The notes below the pieces were generated by a model that had not been told where the DNA came from, did not search any database, and saw only the letters and a program-made list of their open reading frames with translations. Below are positions 1 through 6,683 of a DNA stretch of 13,972 nucleotides, piece by piece. This DNA is from Candidatus Zixiibacteriota bacterium (GTDB taxonomy: Bacteria > Zixibacteria > MSB-5A5 > GN15 > FEB-12). The position numbers and the translations under genes are program-made. The first letter of the stretch is position 1. Every line of letters starts with the position of its first letter. The stretch spans positions 1 to 13,972 of the forward strand of contig JAUXBO010000028.1 in NCBI GenBank assembly GCA_030619345.1, in the 5' to 3' direction.

Positions 1-4
1 AATT

Positions 5-27
5 GTCGAAACCACAGGGGTTTCGAC
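5..27. repeat. Palindrome just after the homoaconitase-like gene
   Basis: GTCGAAACC (5-13) and GGTTTCGAC (19-27) form a perfect 9-bp stem with loop ACAGG; AATT at 1-4 can also pair with 32-35 across a bulge. It lies downstream of the minus-strand gene ending at 51, but no T-run follows on that strand. It is therefore either a weak or factor-dependent terminator, or one unit of a dispersed REP-like repeat. Confidence 0.5.
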
Positions 28-31
28 CTAC

Positions 32-47
32 AATTAATATATTAATT
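32..47. repeat. 16-bp AT-only palindrome
   Basis: AATTAATATATTAATT, perfectly self-complementary, directly next to the hairpin at 5-27 and 3 bp from the stop codon of the homoaconitase-like gene. Possibly part of the same repeat unit. Confidence 0.35.
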
Positions 48-50
48 TCC

Positions 51-2003
51 CTACAAATTTTTCTTAACCCAGTTTTCCAAACCTTCGACAACAACCAGCT
101 CCTGAGCGGCTCCGCCGACCGGAGCGATGTCGTATCGCTTGCCGTCAAATTCTATATACGACTCGGTGAAGCTGACCACGGCTTCGTTATCGGACATGAC
201 GGTTAGTTTCTCCGATCCGTATTTTGTTTTCAGGTCGTTCACCAGTTCCGGCGCTTCGATAGCCAAGAATCCGTTGTTGATCGCATTGCGCTTATAGGTC
301 TCGCTGAATGATCCGGCAATGACCAGCGCGATCCCGCGATACTTAAGCGCCGTGGCCGCCTGTTCGCGTGAAGATCCGGTGCCGAAATTGTAACCGCCGA
401 CAAGGATGTCACCCTTGTGGGTGAGTTTCACGAATTCGGGATCGTAGTTTTCCATGGCGACTTCGGCCTGTTGTTCCGGTGTGATGTCATCCTGGTAGGT
501 GTATTTGCCGGGATAGATACCATCGGTGTTGAGATTGTCCTGGTAACAGAAGGCCAGTTTTCCTTTGATCTCCCGTGGGAAGCCCTCCATAATGGCCACG
601 GCCGATTTCTCGGTTGATCGAGCGTTTGTTTTGACTTCACCTTTTGGTGCAACATTGTCAAATTCAGTGGGCATGTCGATATAACCACTGATCGCCGATT
701 GGGCTACAACCGCCGGTGACCCGAGGTACGCTTCGGCTGTCTTGGAGCCCATGCGTCCTTTGAAATTCCTATTGGTGGCTGAGATACCGACTTCGCCATC
801 TTCAAGCAGCCCCCTTCCCAGTCCAATACAGGGACCGCATCCGGGTGGGAGGACTTTCGCTCCGGCTTCGATCAACGCACTCCAATCGCCGCGTGACTCG
901 GATGCGTCTTGCACTTCTTTGGAAGCTGCCGCGATATAGAATTCGACGCCATTAGCTACCTTGCGTCCCCGGATAACTTCGGCTGCCTGTGCGATATCTT
1001 CCTCTCGACTATTCACGCAGCTAACAAGGTACGCCTTGTTGACTTTTAGCTTACGTTTTCGCATTTCTGCAACCGGCGTCATGGTCTTGACATTGTGCGG
1101 TCCGGAGACATGGGGAGTGACAGTAGTAAGGTCGAGCCAGAGTTCTTTGGCGTAGAAAGCATCCGGGTCGGCATTCGGAATATTACTACGCAATTCTTTG
1201 AGCCGGGCCGCATTCAGACGAGGGCTGTCGGCATCAGAGGGTACGTTTTGCAGTCCCCGTTTCTTAACAAACTGAACGCGCGCTTCAAGCCAATTGAGCG
1301 TCACGGAATCACACGGGAAAATGCCGGCCAGCGCTCCCCACTCGGTGGTCATGTTGGCTATAGCCAGACGGTCATCGAGCGACAACGCCGCAACACCGCC
1401 ACCACGAAATTCTATCGCATGATTGAGGACCTCGTCATGGTTAAACAGTCCGCAAAGAGTAATGATAACGTCTTTTCCGGTAACACCCGGTTTTAGTTTT
1501 CCGCGCAGTTCAACTTTGGCTACCGGCGGCACCTGCCACCAGGTTCTTCCCGTCGCCCAGATAGCGGCAGCATCGGTGCGCACTATCGGCGTACCGAGGC
1601 AACTAATGCCACCATACATGTTGGAGTGCGAATCGGACGCTACAACCATAGTACCGGGGAAAGCGTAGCCTTCTTCGATCATGATCTGGTGCCCGATCCC
1701 CCGACCGGCCGGATAGAAATCAACGCCCATGTCTGCGGCGAAAGATTCGATCTTCTTGTATTTCTTGAGGTTCTCTTCGCCCGTGTCCTGGACGTTGTGA
1801 TCCAGGGTGTAGACCGGCTGGCGCGGGTTGGCAACTTTGGCAGCACCAATCGATTTGAATTTGGGGATCACCGCCCCAGTATTGTCATGGGTCATTACAT
1901 GCTGCGGGCGGATCGATAGGAAATCTCCGCTATGAACGATGTGCCCTTCGGGCAGATCAACCGCATATTTCTGAGCTATTTTCTCAACTAAGTTCTGTTG
2001 CAT
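51..2003 (-). CDS. Aconitase-superfamily hydratase, homoaconitase (Lys4)-like
   Basis: 650-residue [4Fe-4S] hydro-lyase of the aconitase superfamily. The three cluster cysteines are visible: C329 in SCVNSR, and C389 and C392 in GCGPCIG. The C-terminal swivel domain carries GSSREQAATAL followed by a KRNAINNG segment. Segments such as HVMTHDNTGAVIPKFKSIGA, FYPAGRGIGHQIM and SDSHSNMYGG, and the wording of the swivel loop, resemble yeast Lys4 homoaconitase more than AcnA or AcnB as I remember them. The length (about 650) also fits that group. The reaction would be citrate/isocitrate or homocitrate/homoisocitrate isomerisation in the cytoplasm; sequence alone does not decide which. The start is supported by GGAG 9 nt upstream on the minus strand. 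It follows the HD gene by 37 bp and is probably co-transcribed with it. The stop is TAG at 51-53. Family is certain; substrate is not. Confidence 0.93.
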   Translation of the reverse strand: MQQNLVEKIAQKYAVDLPEGHIVHSGDFLSIRPQHVMTHDNTGAVIPKFKSIGAAKVANPRQPVYTLDHNVQDTGEENLKKYKKIESFAADMGVDFYPAGRGIGHQIMIEEGYAFPGTMVVASDSHSNMYGGISCLGTPIVRTDAAAIWATGRTWWQVPPVAKVELRGKLKPGVTGKDVIITLCGLFNHDEVLNHAIEFRGGGVAALSLDDRLAIANMTTEWGALAGIFPCDSVTLNWLEARVQFVKKRGLQNVPSDADSPRLNAARLKELRSNIPNADPDAFYAKELWLDLTTVTPHVSGPHNVKTMTPVAEMRKRKLKVNKAYLVSCVNSREEDIAQAAEVIRGRKVANGVEFYIAAASKEVQDASESRGDWSALIEAGAKVLPPGCGPCIGLGRGLLEDGEVGISATNRNFKGRMGSKTAEAYLGSPAVVAQSAISGYIDMPTEFDNVAPKGEVKTNARSTEKSAVAIMEGFPREIKGKLAFCYQDNLNTDGIYPGKYTYQDDITPEQQAEVAMENYDPEFVKLTHKGDILVGGYNFGTGSSREQAATALKYRGIALVIAGSFSETYKRNAINNGFLAIEAPELVNDLKTKYGSEKLTVMSDNEAVVSFTESYIEFDGKRYDIAPVGGAAQELVVVEGLENWVKKNL

Positions 2004-2040
2004 CTTTTGTTACTCCAAAAAGAACACACTGCGTGTGCCC

Positions 2041-2586
2041 CTATTTGACGAGGTCGAAATCTATGAAATCGCAATGATGGAAGATAATACTCTCGGGCAA
2101 ACGCTTCTCTCCCGCACCTTCTTTGGAATGGGTGGCTATTGTGTGCATGACTTCAGAAGGGAGATCATGCTTGAAGGCCAAACCGACACCGCTGAACGGA
2201 TGACGAATATGTTTTCCATAGTCGGATTTGTTCGGCTGTCCACCGATTATTTCAAACTCCAGCAGCTTTCCAACATCGGCAAGAAGAGCTCCTGAGATTA
2301 AGTAGTCGCGATTGACCGGCGTCTTGTTGTCACCGTGTACTTCGTCCAGAACTTTGTCACAGGCAATGCACATCAGGCAACAGGCGCGAACATGGTCAAT
2401 AAAAGTAATCTGCACATTCTCAGCCAGGAGCGTAAACGGAATACTTCGAAGCAGATCTTCGGTCCAGCCACGAAACTCGATTGCCTCGATCCAACAGGCC
2501 ATTGTTTTGTTGCGCAGTGATTCATCTTCAATGAGGTCAACTTCGGGGAATAACCGACGAACCAATGCGGTCTGGTCGTTTGACAT
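2041..2586 (-). CDS. HD-domain protein with altered HD doublet
   Basis: 181-residue cytoplasmic protein with an HD-phosphohydrolase-like pattern: H65 (IDHVRACCLM), then LLADVGKLLEFE at residues 101-112, H129 (RHPFSGVG), H148 and H153 (ATHSKEG), and a C-terminal HHCDFIDFD. In typical HD proteins the second element reads HD(I/V)GK. Here the histidine is Ala103 (codon GCC on the minus strand), so one metal ligand of the canonical set is missing. Catalytic activity is therefore uncertain; it may bind metal differently or act as a sensor. The start has AAAGGA about 6 nt upstream. A second ATG 4 nt further upstream is out of frame. It lies first in a two-gene unit with the homoaconitase-like gene and is divergent from the TetR gene. 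Substrate unknown. Confidence 0.8.
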   Translation of the reverse strand: MSNDQTALVRRLFPEVDLIEDESLRNKTMACWIEAIEFRGWTEDLLRSIPFTLLAENVQITFIDHVRACCLMCIACDKVLDEVHGDNKTPVNRDYLISGALLADVGKLLEFEIIGGQPNKSDYGKHIRHPFSGVGLAFKHDLPSEVMHTIATHSKEGAGEKRLPESIIFHHCDFIDFDLVK

Positions 2587-2728
2587 TCATAGTCCTTTCT
2601 GATTCAAATATTTAGTCTGCTTAAACAGCCAATGTAATCAATTACGGCATCGACCGCAAATCCAGCCGAATATAGCTCGAAGATACTCACTATCAAGGAG
2701 ATAGTAGCCTATTTGGGGGAAAAACAAC

Positions 2729-2758
2729 TTGACTTAGTGAATATTATCACATTATCCT
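2729..2758 (+). promoter_or_regulatory. Putative promoter of tetR and the conduit genes
   Basis: A TTGACT hexamer at 2729-2734 (5 of 6 to the sigma70 -35 consensus) is followed after 18 nt by TATCCT at 2753-2758 (4 of 6 to the -10). It points at the TetR gene starting at 2831. The -10 is only fair, so the exact start site is uncertain. Confidence 0.45.
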
Positions 2759-2792
2759 TCCTTTAGTAAGCTGCTAAGTTAGCATTCACTAA
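2734..2792. repeat. Spaced inverted repeat TTAGTGAAT / ATTCACTAA
   Basis: TTAGTGAAT at 2734-2742 and its exact reverse complement ATTCACTAA at 2784-2792 flank the predicted -10 region. With one extra base in the right arm the match extends outward to GACT / AGTC. Because both arms contain the GTGAAT half-site of the promoter dyad, they may be two operator copies rather than one stem-loop. Confidence 0.4.
2737..2750. promoter_or_regulatory. Putative operator GTGA-N6-TCAC between -35 and -10
   Basis: GTGAATATTATCAC, a dyad with four-base arms and a six-base spacer, lies within the spacer of the tetR promoter. A protein bound here would block RNA polymerase, consistent with autorepression by the TetR product. 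It shares the half-site and spacing of the much better palindrome at 12345-12368. It also resembles the CRP/FNR-type TGTGA-N6-TCACA pattern, so the regulator's identity is open. Confidence 0.45.
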
Positions 2793-2830
2793 AGTCGACA
2801 GTTATTGTACGAGGAACGTTAGCTATTACT

Positions 2831-3424
2831 ATGGCTCATAAAATAGACAGAAAAGCAGAAATTATCCGAAATGCTACTGTTTTGTTCAGTCAGGATGGAT
2901 TTGACCGAGTCACAGTGAAACGACTGGCTCATGCGGTCGGAATTTCTGAGCCGGCCTTATATCGCCACTTCGTATCGAAGGAAGCAATTTACGAGGCTGT
3001 CCTGGAGTCGATTAAAGACCGCCTGGAGTACACGGAACTCTTTGAACGCCTTGATGATGAAACGGACATTGAGGTTATTTTGTCCTCTATGGCCTACCAC
3101 ATTATAGATTTCTTCACGGCTAACATTGATCTCTACCGGCTCTTGCTTTATTCGGCTTTGCGAGGACATGAAAAAGCCAAGCATGTTTTTCAGATAGTGC
3201 GCGGCACCTATATAAAGTACCTTAAAAAGCAGCTAGATAGACTTCAAACCGGGGGTCATATAGTAGAGAAAAATAATGATATTATTGCCAGATGCTTTAT
3301 AGGAATGGTCTTTGACTGTTCGTTGGGTTCCACGCTGTGGCGTGGATTCCAAGGGAAAGTCCACAAACCAACGGAGGTGGTAAACAATAACATACCTATA
3401 TATGTGAGAGGTTTAAAGGTGTAG
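2831..3424 (+). CDS. TetR/AcrR-family transcriptional regulator
   Basis: 197-residue DNA-binding protein. The N-terminal TetR domain (about residues 8-55) has the standard three-helix pattern, with the helix-turn-helix TVKRLAHAVGISEPALYRHF and the following SKEAIYEAV. The C-terminal domain (about 70-195) is helical and variable, as expected for ligand binding and dimerisation; its ligand cannot be inferred. The best ribosome site, GAGGA at 2811-2815, is rather far (15 nt) from the ATG, and no other in-frame start is available. It is followed after 82 bp by the decahaem cytochrome on the same strand, so it probably heads the conduit transcript and may control it. Dyads in its promoter suggest autoregulation. 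Ends in TAG. Confidence 0.9.
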   Translation: MAHKIDRKAEIIRNATVLFSQDGFDRVTVKRLAHAVGISEPALYRHFVSKEAIYEAVLESIKDRLEYTELFERLDDETDIEVILSSMAYHIIDFFTANIDLYRLLLYSALRGHEKAKHVFQIVRGTYIKYLKKQLDRLQTGGHIVEKNNDIIARCFIGMVFDCSLGSTLWRGFQGKVHKPTEVVNNNIPIYVRGLKV

Positions 3425-3496
3425 CCGCTGCGGTATTGGCGGCTCGAGAGGTTCATTTGAGATTAGCTTTGAAGTTTATAACGCTAATTCACCGAG

Positions 3497-3502
3497 AGGA
3501 GG
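3497..3502 (+). promoter_or_regulatory. Ribosome binding site of the decahaem cytochrome gene
   Basis: AGGAGG, a perfect Shine-Dalgarno core, 4 nt upstream of the ATG at 3507. It fixes the start even though the n-region of the signal peptide is unusually long. Confidence 0.7.
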
Positions 3503-3506
3503 AAGT

Positions 3507-4460
3507 ATGATCTGCTCTGTTTCGGGCAATCGAGAGCGAAAAGGAGTATGCGCAAGGCTGCTTCTGGCCGCGCTGGCCGTTTGCCTGACCATCAGCATGA
3601 CAGTATCTGCAGAAGTTGAAAACAGCATCTGCGCTGATTGTCATGACGAAGTTAGTGAAATGTTCCATAATTCTACCCACGGGATCGTCTTTAGTGGTGA
3701 CCCGAGTCTGGAAAAAGCCAGTTGCGAAAGCTGCCATGGTTCAGCGGTTGATCACGCCAACGATGGCGACCCGGAGTTGATTATCAACCCGGCCAACCAG
3801 GACCAGTTTGGGGCCAAAGAACTATGTCTTTCGTGTCACAAAGACCACGGCTTTGATGATTGGGCATTTTCCAGTCACAATGCAGCTGATGTCACCTGTG
3901 CTGATTGTCACCAGGTTCATGTTGCTGCTGGAACACAGCCGGTTTCCACAACTGAGATGTGCTACAACTGTCACGGCGATGTTCGTGCTACCATGCACAT
4001 GCCGAGTGCTCATCCGGTAGCTGAAGGTAAAATGACTTGTCAGAACTGCCATGATCCGCACGGCGGATCGACAAAGTTTGCCCTGGAAGCAGACAGTCGT
4101 GAACTCTGCTTCACTTGCCATGCCGGCAAGGAAGGCCCGTTTGCATATGAACATGCGCCGGTCAATGAAGACTGCATGATTTGCCACAATCCACACGGAA
4201 CCGTGGCTGATAATATGCTGAAGCAGTCTGAGCCTACACTCTGTTTGAACTGTCACCCGATGCATTTCCATACTGCTGGCATCGGCGAAGATCGGACAGA
4301 TTATGCGATTGATGGAGAACCGGGCCGGACGCTGAATTCGTCCCCAACTGCCTGGAAGTCATCAATGCTGACCAAGTGCACCCAGTGTCATACTGTCATA
4401 CACGGCAGCGATAACCCGTCGCAGGAAATTCCCGCCCAGGGCCAGGGATTAACGAGATAG
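3507..4460 (+). CDS. Decahaem c-type cytochrome, DmsE/MtrA family
   Basis: 317-residue periplasmic electron carrier. A Sec signal peptide (hydrophobic residues about 18-34, cleavage likely after VSA35) precedes ten CXXCH haem motifs: CADCH at 42, then CESCH, CLSCH, CADCH, CYNCH, CQNCH, CFTCH, CMICH, CLNCH and CTQCH. The length and ten haems match the MtrA/DmsE group, whose members sit inside an MtrB-type barrel and wire electrons through the outer membrane. The last haem is followed by the TVIHGSDNP segment typical of DmsE-like proteins. The barrel gene follows with a start within 10 bp, which supports partnership. It may be co-transcribed with the TetR gene upstream. Family assignment is firm; the final acceptor (metal oxide, DMSO or other) is unknown. 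Confidence 0.95.
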   Translation: MICSVSGNRERKGVCARLLLAALAVCLTISMTVSAEVENSICADCHDEVSEMFHNSTHGIVFSGDPSLEKASCESCHGSAVDHANDGDPELIINPANQDQFGAKELCLSCHKDHGFDDWAFSSHNAADVTCADCHQVHVAAGTQPVSTTEMCYNCHGDVRATMHMPSAHPVAEGKMTCQNCHDPHGGSTKFALEADSRELCFTCHAGKEGPFAYEHAPVNEDCMICHNPHGTVADNMLKQSEPTLCLNCHPMHFHTAGIGEDRTDYAIDGEPGRTLNSSPTAWKSSMLTKCTQCHTVIHGSDNPSQEIPAQGQGLTR

Positions 4461-4463
4461 GAG
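4456..4463 (+). promoter_or_regulatory. Ribosome binding site that decides the barrel gene start
   Basis: GATAGGAG lies directly against the first ATG (4464) but 6 nt before the second ATG (4470). Normal spacing therefore favours 4470, giving a protein that starts MKQFTTYV. The site overlaps the end of the decahaem gene, which suggests coupled translation. Confidence 0.65.
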
Positions 4464-4469
4464 ATGATA

Positions 4470-6221
4470 ATGAAACAGTTTACAACATACGTGACTGCAG
4501 TCATAATCGCCCTTCTGTTAATTCCTGCAATGGTAATAGCGGAAGATGGCGGTGACAAACAGCGTGATCTCAGTATCTGGCTGGGAGGTCATACTACTGA
4601 GTTTACCGATAACACCAAAAAAGTCGGCGAGTACAACAAAGGCGAGAACGAGTTTCTGCCGGAATTTATGCTCGACTACTATATGAAATCGGGCAATAAG
4701 ATGATGTCTCTCAACGGTCATTTCTATGACGATGAGAACATCGATGCCCACTACAAGTTGACCATTGGAAATAAGTTCAAGGCCAAAATTGATTTTGGCT
4801 CGATGGTTGCCCAAAAAGGTCGCGACCTGCTTGAGAATATCGGCGCTAAGAAGGGTCCCAAGATGCTCTCGTATACGCTTCTGGACGAAGACGCCGACTA
4901 CAAAACCAAGCGGAGCGATATTGAAGGCGACTATCAGTTGCTGCTTTCCAAGACCAACAATATCAGATTGCTTGCGGCACATCGTTCGACAATTGAGACC
5001 GGGCACGAGCAGAAGATCTCTACCGGCCATTGCGCCAACTGCCATCAGGTCTCCCGAAAACTCGAAGTTGACCGCCAGACCCACACGGTCGAGGCCGGGG
5101 TCGCGGGCGAGGCTGGCAAGTTTGATCTGGCTTATTTGTTTGGATACCGGACGTTTAAGTCGAATGCTCCGGATGCGATAAACCATTACGATGACGCCCG
5201 TCATCCGACCAATACAGTCATTACAGGTAGTGACACTACTTATACCGCAAGCGCCGGAGAATTCGTTCCAAGACTGATTTATCAAGACACTACTCTCCCC
5301 TATGGCGTTTATCCGGAAACGGAGAAAATGTCACATAAGCTGAAGGTCAAGGGAGATGTCGGCAAGGGTCGTTTTGCCGGTGCTGTATCAATCAGCCAGG
5401 CCAAGAACAAGCACACTAATCTGACCACCGACGCTGTAAGCGGAGTGGCCAACTATGCTGTACTTTTGAATCCTAAGACCCGGCTGCTGACTAAACTCAA
5501 TGTGAGTCAGATTCAAGCTGACGATGCTATAATTGATCTACCCACTCATCGCGAAGGGCTGTCGGGACCGACTCAGGACTTTGACTACACCTTCTATTCA
5601 TCGCTGGATCGCACAACAGCCGGACTGTCGGCTGAGTTGATCCGAAAGGTTAATCCCAAGCTGACGGCTTCACTCAAAGCCGGTTACAGTATGGTTGACC
5701 GTGATGATTATCCCGTATATCAGAACGGTACTAAAACGTCAAAGATGTTCGGGCAGGTGAAACTGCGCCATCGCAAGGGTCTTACTTACTCAACGAATTT
5801 CAAGTATCGCTTTGAAAAGATCACTGATCCTTATGTTTCGGGTCGCGGTCTCTTTGAAAGCAAAGGACGTGGAGTGATTCTCCCGCTTGATACCGTCCAA
5901 CCCGGATACCCGGGATGGGTCTTCTATTACCAGCGTGAAGAACTTCGTTACCAGGATATCACTACCATGCCGACCGAGAAGCATGATATCGAGTGGAGTT
6001 CCAACTGGTGCCCCAACTCTAAAGTCGGTATCAATATGGGCATGAAGATTGGACTCGACAAAAACAATGACCTCGACAGTCTGGATGTCAAGCAGACCAG
6101 TATGCAGCCCAACCTGTCGATCAACTTTAACCCCAATTCGAAGATCAGTCTGACAACGGGATTCTCGTATACTCAATACGATTCGAGAGGTCCGGTGACA
6201 ATTGCTCTGTTTGATGGCTGA
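4470..6221 (+). CDS. MtrB/PioB-type outer-membrane barrel, part before in-frame TGA
   Basis: 583 residues from the chosen start to an in-frame TGA. A signal peptide (VTAVIIALLLIPAMVIA, cleavage before EDGG) is followed by alternating polar/hydrophobic strands with many aromatic residues, as in MtrB/PioB barrels that sheathe a decahaem cytochrome. Gene order (decahaem cytochrome, then barrel) matches MtrAB, PioAB and DmsEF. Two oddities. First, a single haem c motif, CANCH at C190-H194 (numbered from 4464), sits in the mature chain. Second, the frame stays open past the TGA to 6683, with the same barrel-like composition and no shift. Joined, the two parts give about 737 residues, close to MtrB (about 700). 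The gene may be newly inactivated, read through, or contain an assembly error. Family from composition and context, not alignment. Confidence 0.85.
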   Translation: MKQFTTYVTAVIIALLLIPAMVIAEDGGDKQRDLSIWLGGHTTEFTDNTKKVGEYNKGENEFLPEFMLDYYMKSGNKMMSLNGHFYDDENIDAHYKLTIGNKFKAKIDFGSMVAQKGRDLLENIGAKKGPKMLSYTLLDEDADYKTKRSDIEGDYQLLLSKTNNIRLLAAHRSTIETGHEQKISTGHCANCHQVSRKLEVDRQTHTVEAGVAGEAGKFDLAYLFGYRTFKSNAPDAINHYDDARHPTNTVITGSDTTYTASAGEFVPRLIYQDTTLPYGVYPETEKMSHKLKVKGDVGKGRFAGAVSISQAKNKHTNLTTDAVSGVANYAVLLNPKTRLLTKLNVSQIQADDAIIDLPTHREGLSGPTQDFDYTFYSSLDRTTAGLSAELIRKVNPKLTASLKAGYSMVDRDDYPVYQNGTKTSKMFGQVKLRHRKGLTYSTNFKYRFEKITDPYVSGRGLFESKGRGVILPLDTVQPGYPGWVFYYQREELRYQDITTMPTEKHDIEWSSNWCPNSKVGINMGMKIGLDKNNDLDSLDVKQTSMQPNLSINFNPNSKISLTTGFSYTQYDSRGPVTIALFDG

Positions 6222-6255
6222 GGTGGCCATATTTCAGCCGACGCCGGGAGCGTCG
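6219..6255 (+). other. In-frame TGA with downstream hairpin
   Basis: TGA at 6219-6221 in context GGC-TGA-GGT. Seventeen nt later, a six-base stem CGACGC (6239-6244) pairs with GCGTCG (6250-6255) over the five-base loop CGGGA. The hairpin could be a recoding element or simply coding-sequence structure; the spacing does not fit the compact bacterial selenocysteine element well. Confidence 0.4.
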
Positions 6256-6683
6256 ACTCGATTTGGCATTATGGAACCGCTTATGCCATGACAGATTATA
6301 CGTCCAAGTCTACGAACCTCTATCTTGTTGCTCACCTGATGCCGACTGAAAAACTCGGTATCCACGGCAGTTTTGACTTCAATCTTTCAGAAGCCGCTCT
6401 GGATGAAGTTCAGATACCGGATAGCGCCGCTTTGGTCGCCATCGGTGTCCCCGCCGGTTGGTTCGCCAGCCATAGTTATGATTATAGCCAGATGTCTACT
6501 TACAGCGATTTCGATTACGAATTGCTGAAGTTGAATTTTGGTGTAGAATACCTTTTGTCACCTAAGATTACCTTCACGGCCGATTTGGACTATGCCGACC
6601 TGAAGGATAACCAAGGGTATGTTTATGGAAATGAAACTGGATCATTCTACATGATTAGGTCTGGGTTCAGGTTGAAGTTGTAA
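6222..6683 (+). pseudogene. Downstream part of the MtrB-like barrel, after in-frame TGA
   Basis: In-frame continuation of the barrel gene: 153 codons from GGT right after the TGA to a TAA at 6681-6683. It includes further amphipathic strands (for example LNFGVEYLLSPKITFTADLDYADL) and ends SGFRLKL, a plausible closing strand. An internal ATG at 6288 begins a 131-residue ORF, but it has no ribosome site and would begin in the middle of a strand pattern. Separate translation is therefore unlikely. It is most simply the C-terminal third of the barrel, lost unless the TGA is read through or is a sequence error. A strong hairpin follows at 6715. Confidence 0.7.

Larger units (their letters stand above)
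2587..2830. other. Divergent intergenic region, HD gene / TetR gene
   Basis: The 244-bp spacer between the leftward HD gene and the rightward TetR-family gene. It is AT-rich and holds a rightward sigma70-like promoter near 2729-2758 with a dyad between its elements, plus a distal inverted repeat ending at 2792. I found no convincing leftward promoter for the HD gene. No open reading frame of note. Confidence 0.6.

Noticed and set aside
3..206. Short plus-strand ORF at the window start
   Set aside because: It runs antisense through the end of the homoaconitase-like gene and through the palindrome at 5-27; no ribosome site and no protein-like pattern.
2025..2037. CACAC-TGC-GTGTG dyad between the HD and homoaconitase-like genes
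   Set aside because: Five-base arms in a 37-bp operon spacer; no supporting element, could be chance.
3477..3482. TATAAC as a separate promoter for the decahaem gene
   Set aside because: The best upstream hexamer (TTGAGA) is only 14 nt away, too close; the gene may simply share the tetR transcript.
6288..6683. Independent 131-residue gene starting at the ATG at 6288
   Set aside because: It is in the same frame as the barrel gene, has no Shine-Dalgarno or signal peptide, and begins inside barrel-like sequence; better read as the tail of the interrupted gene.
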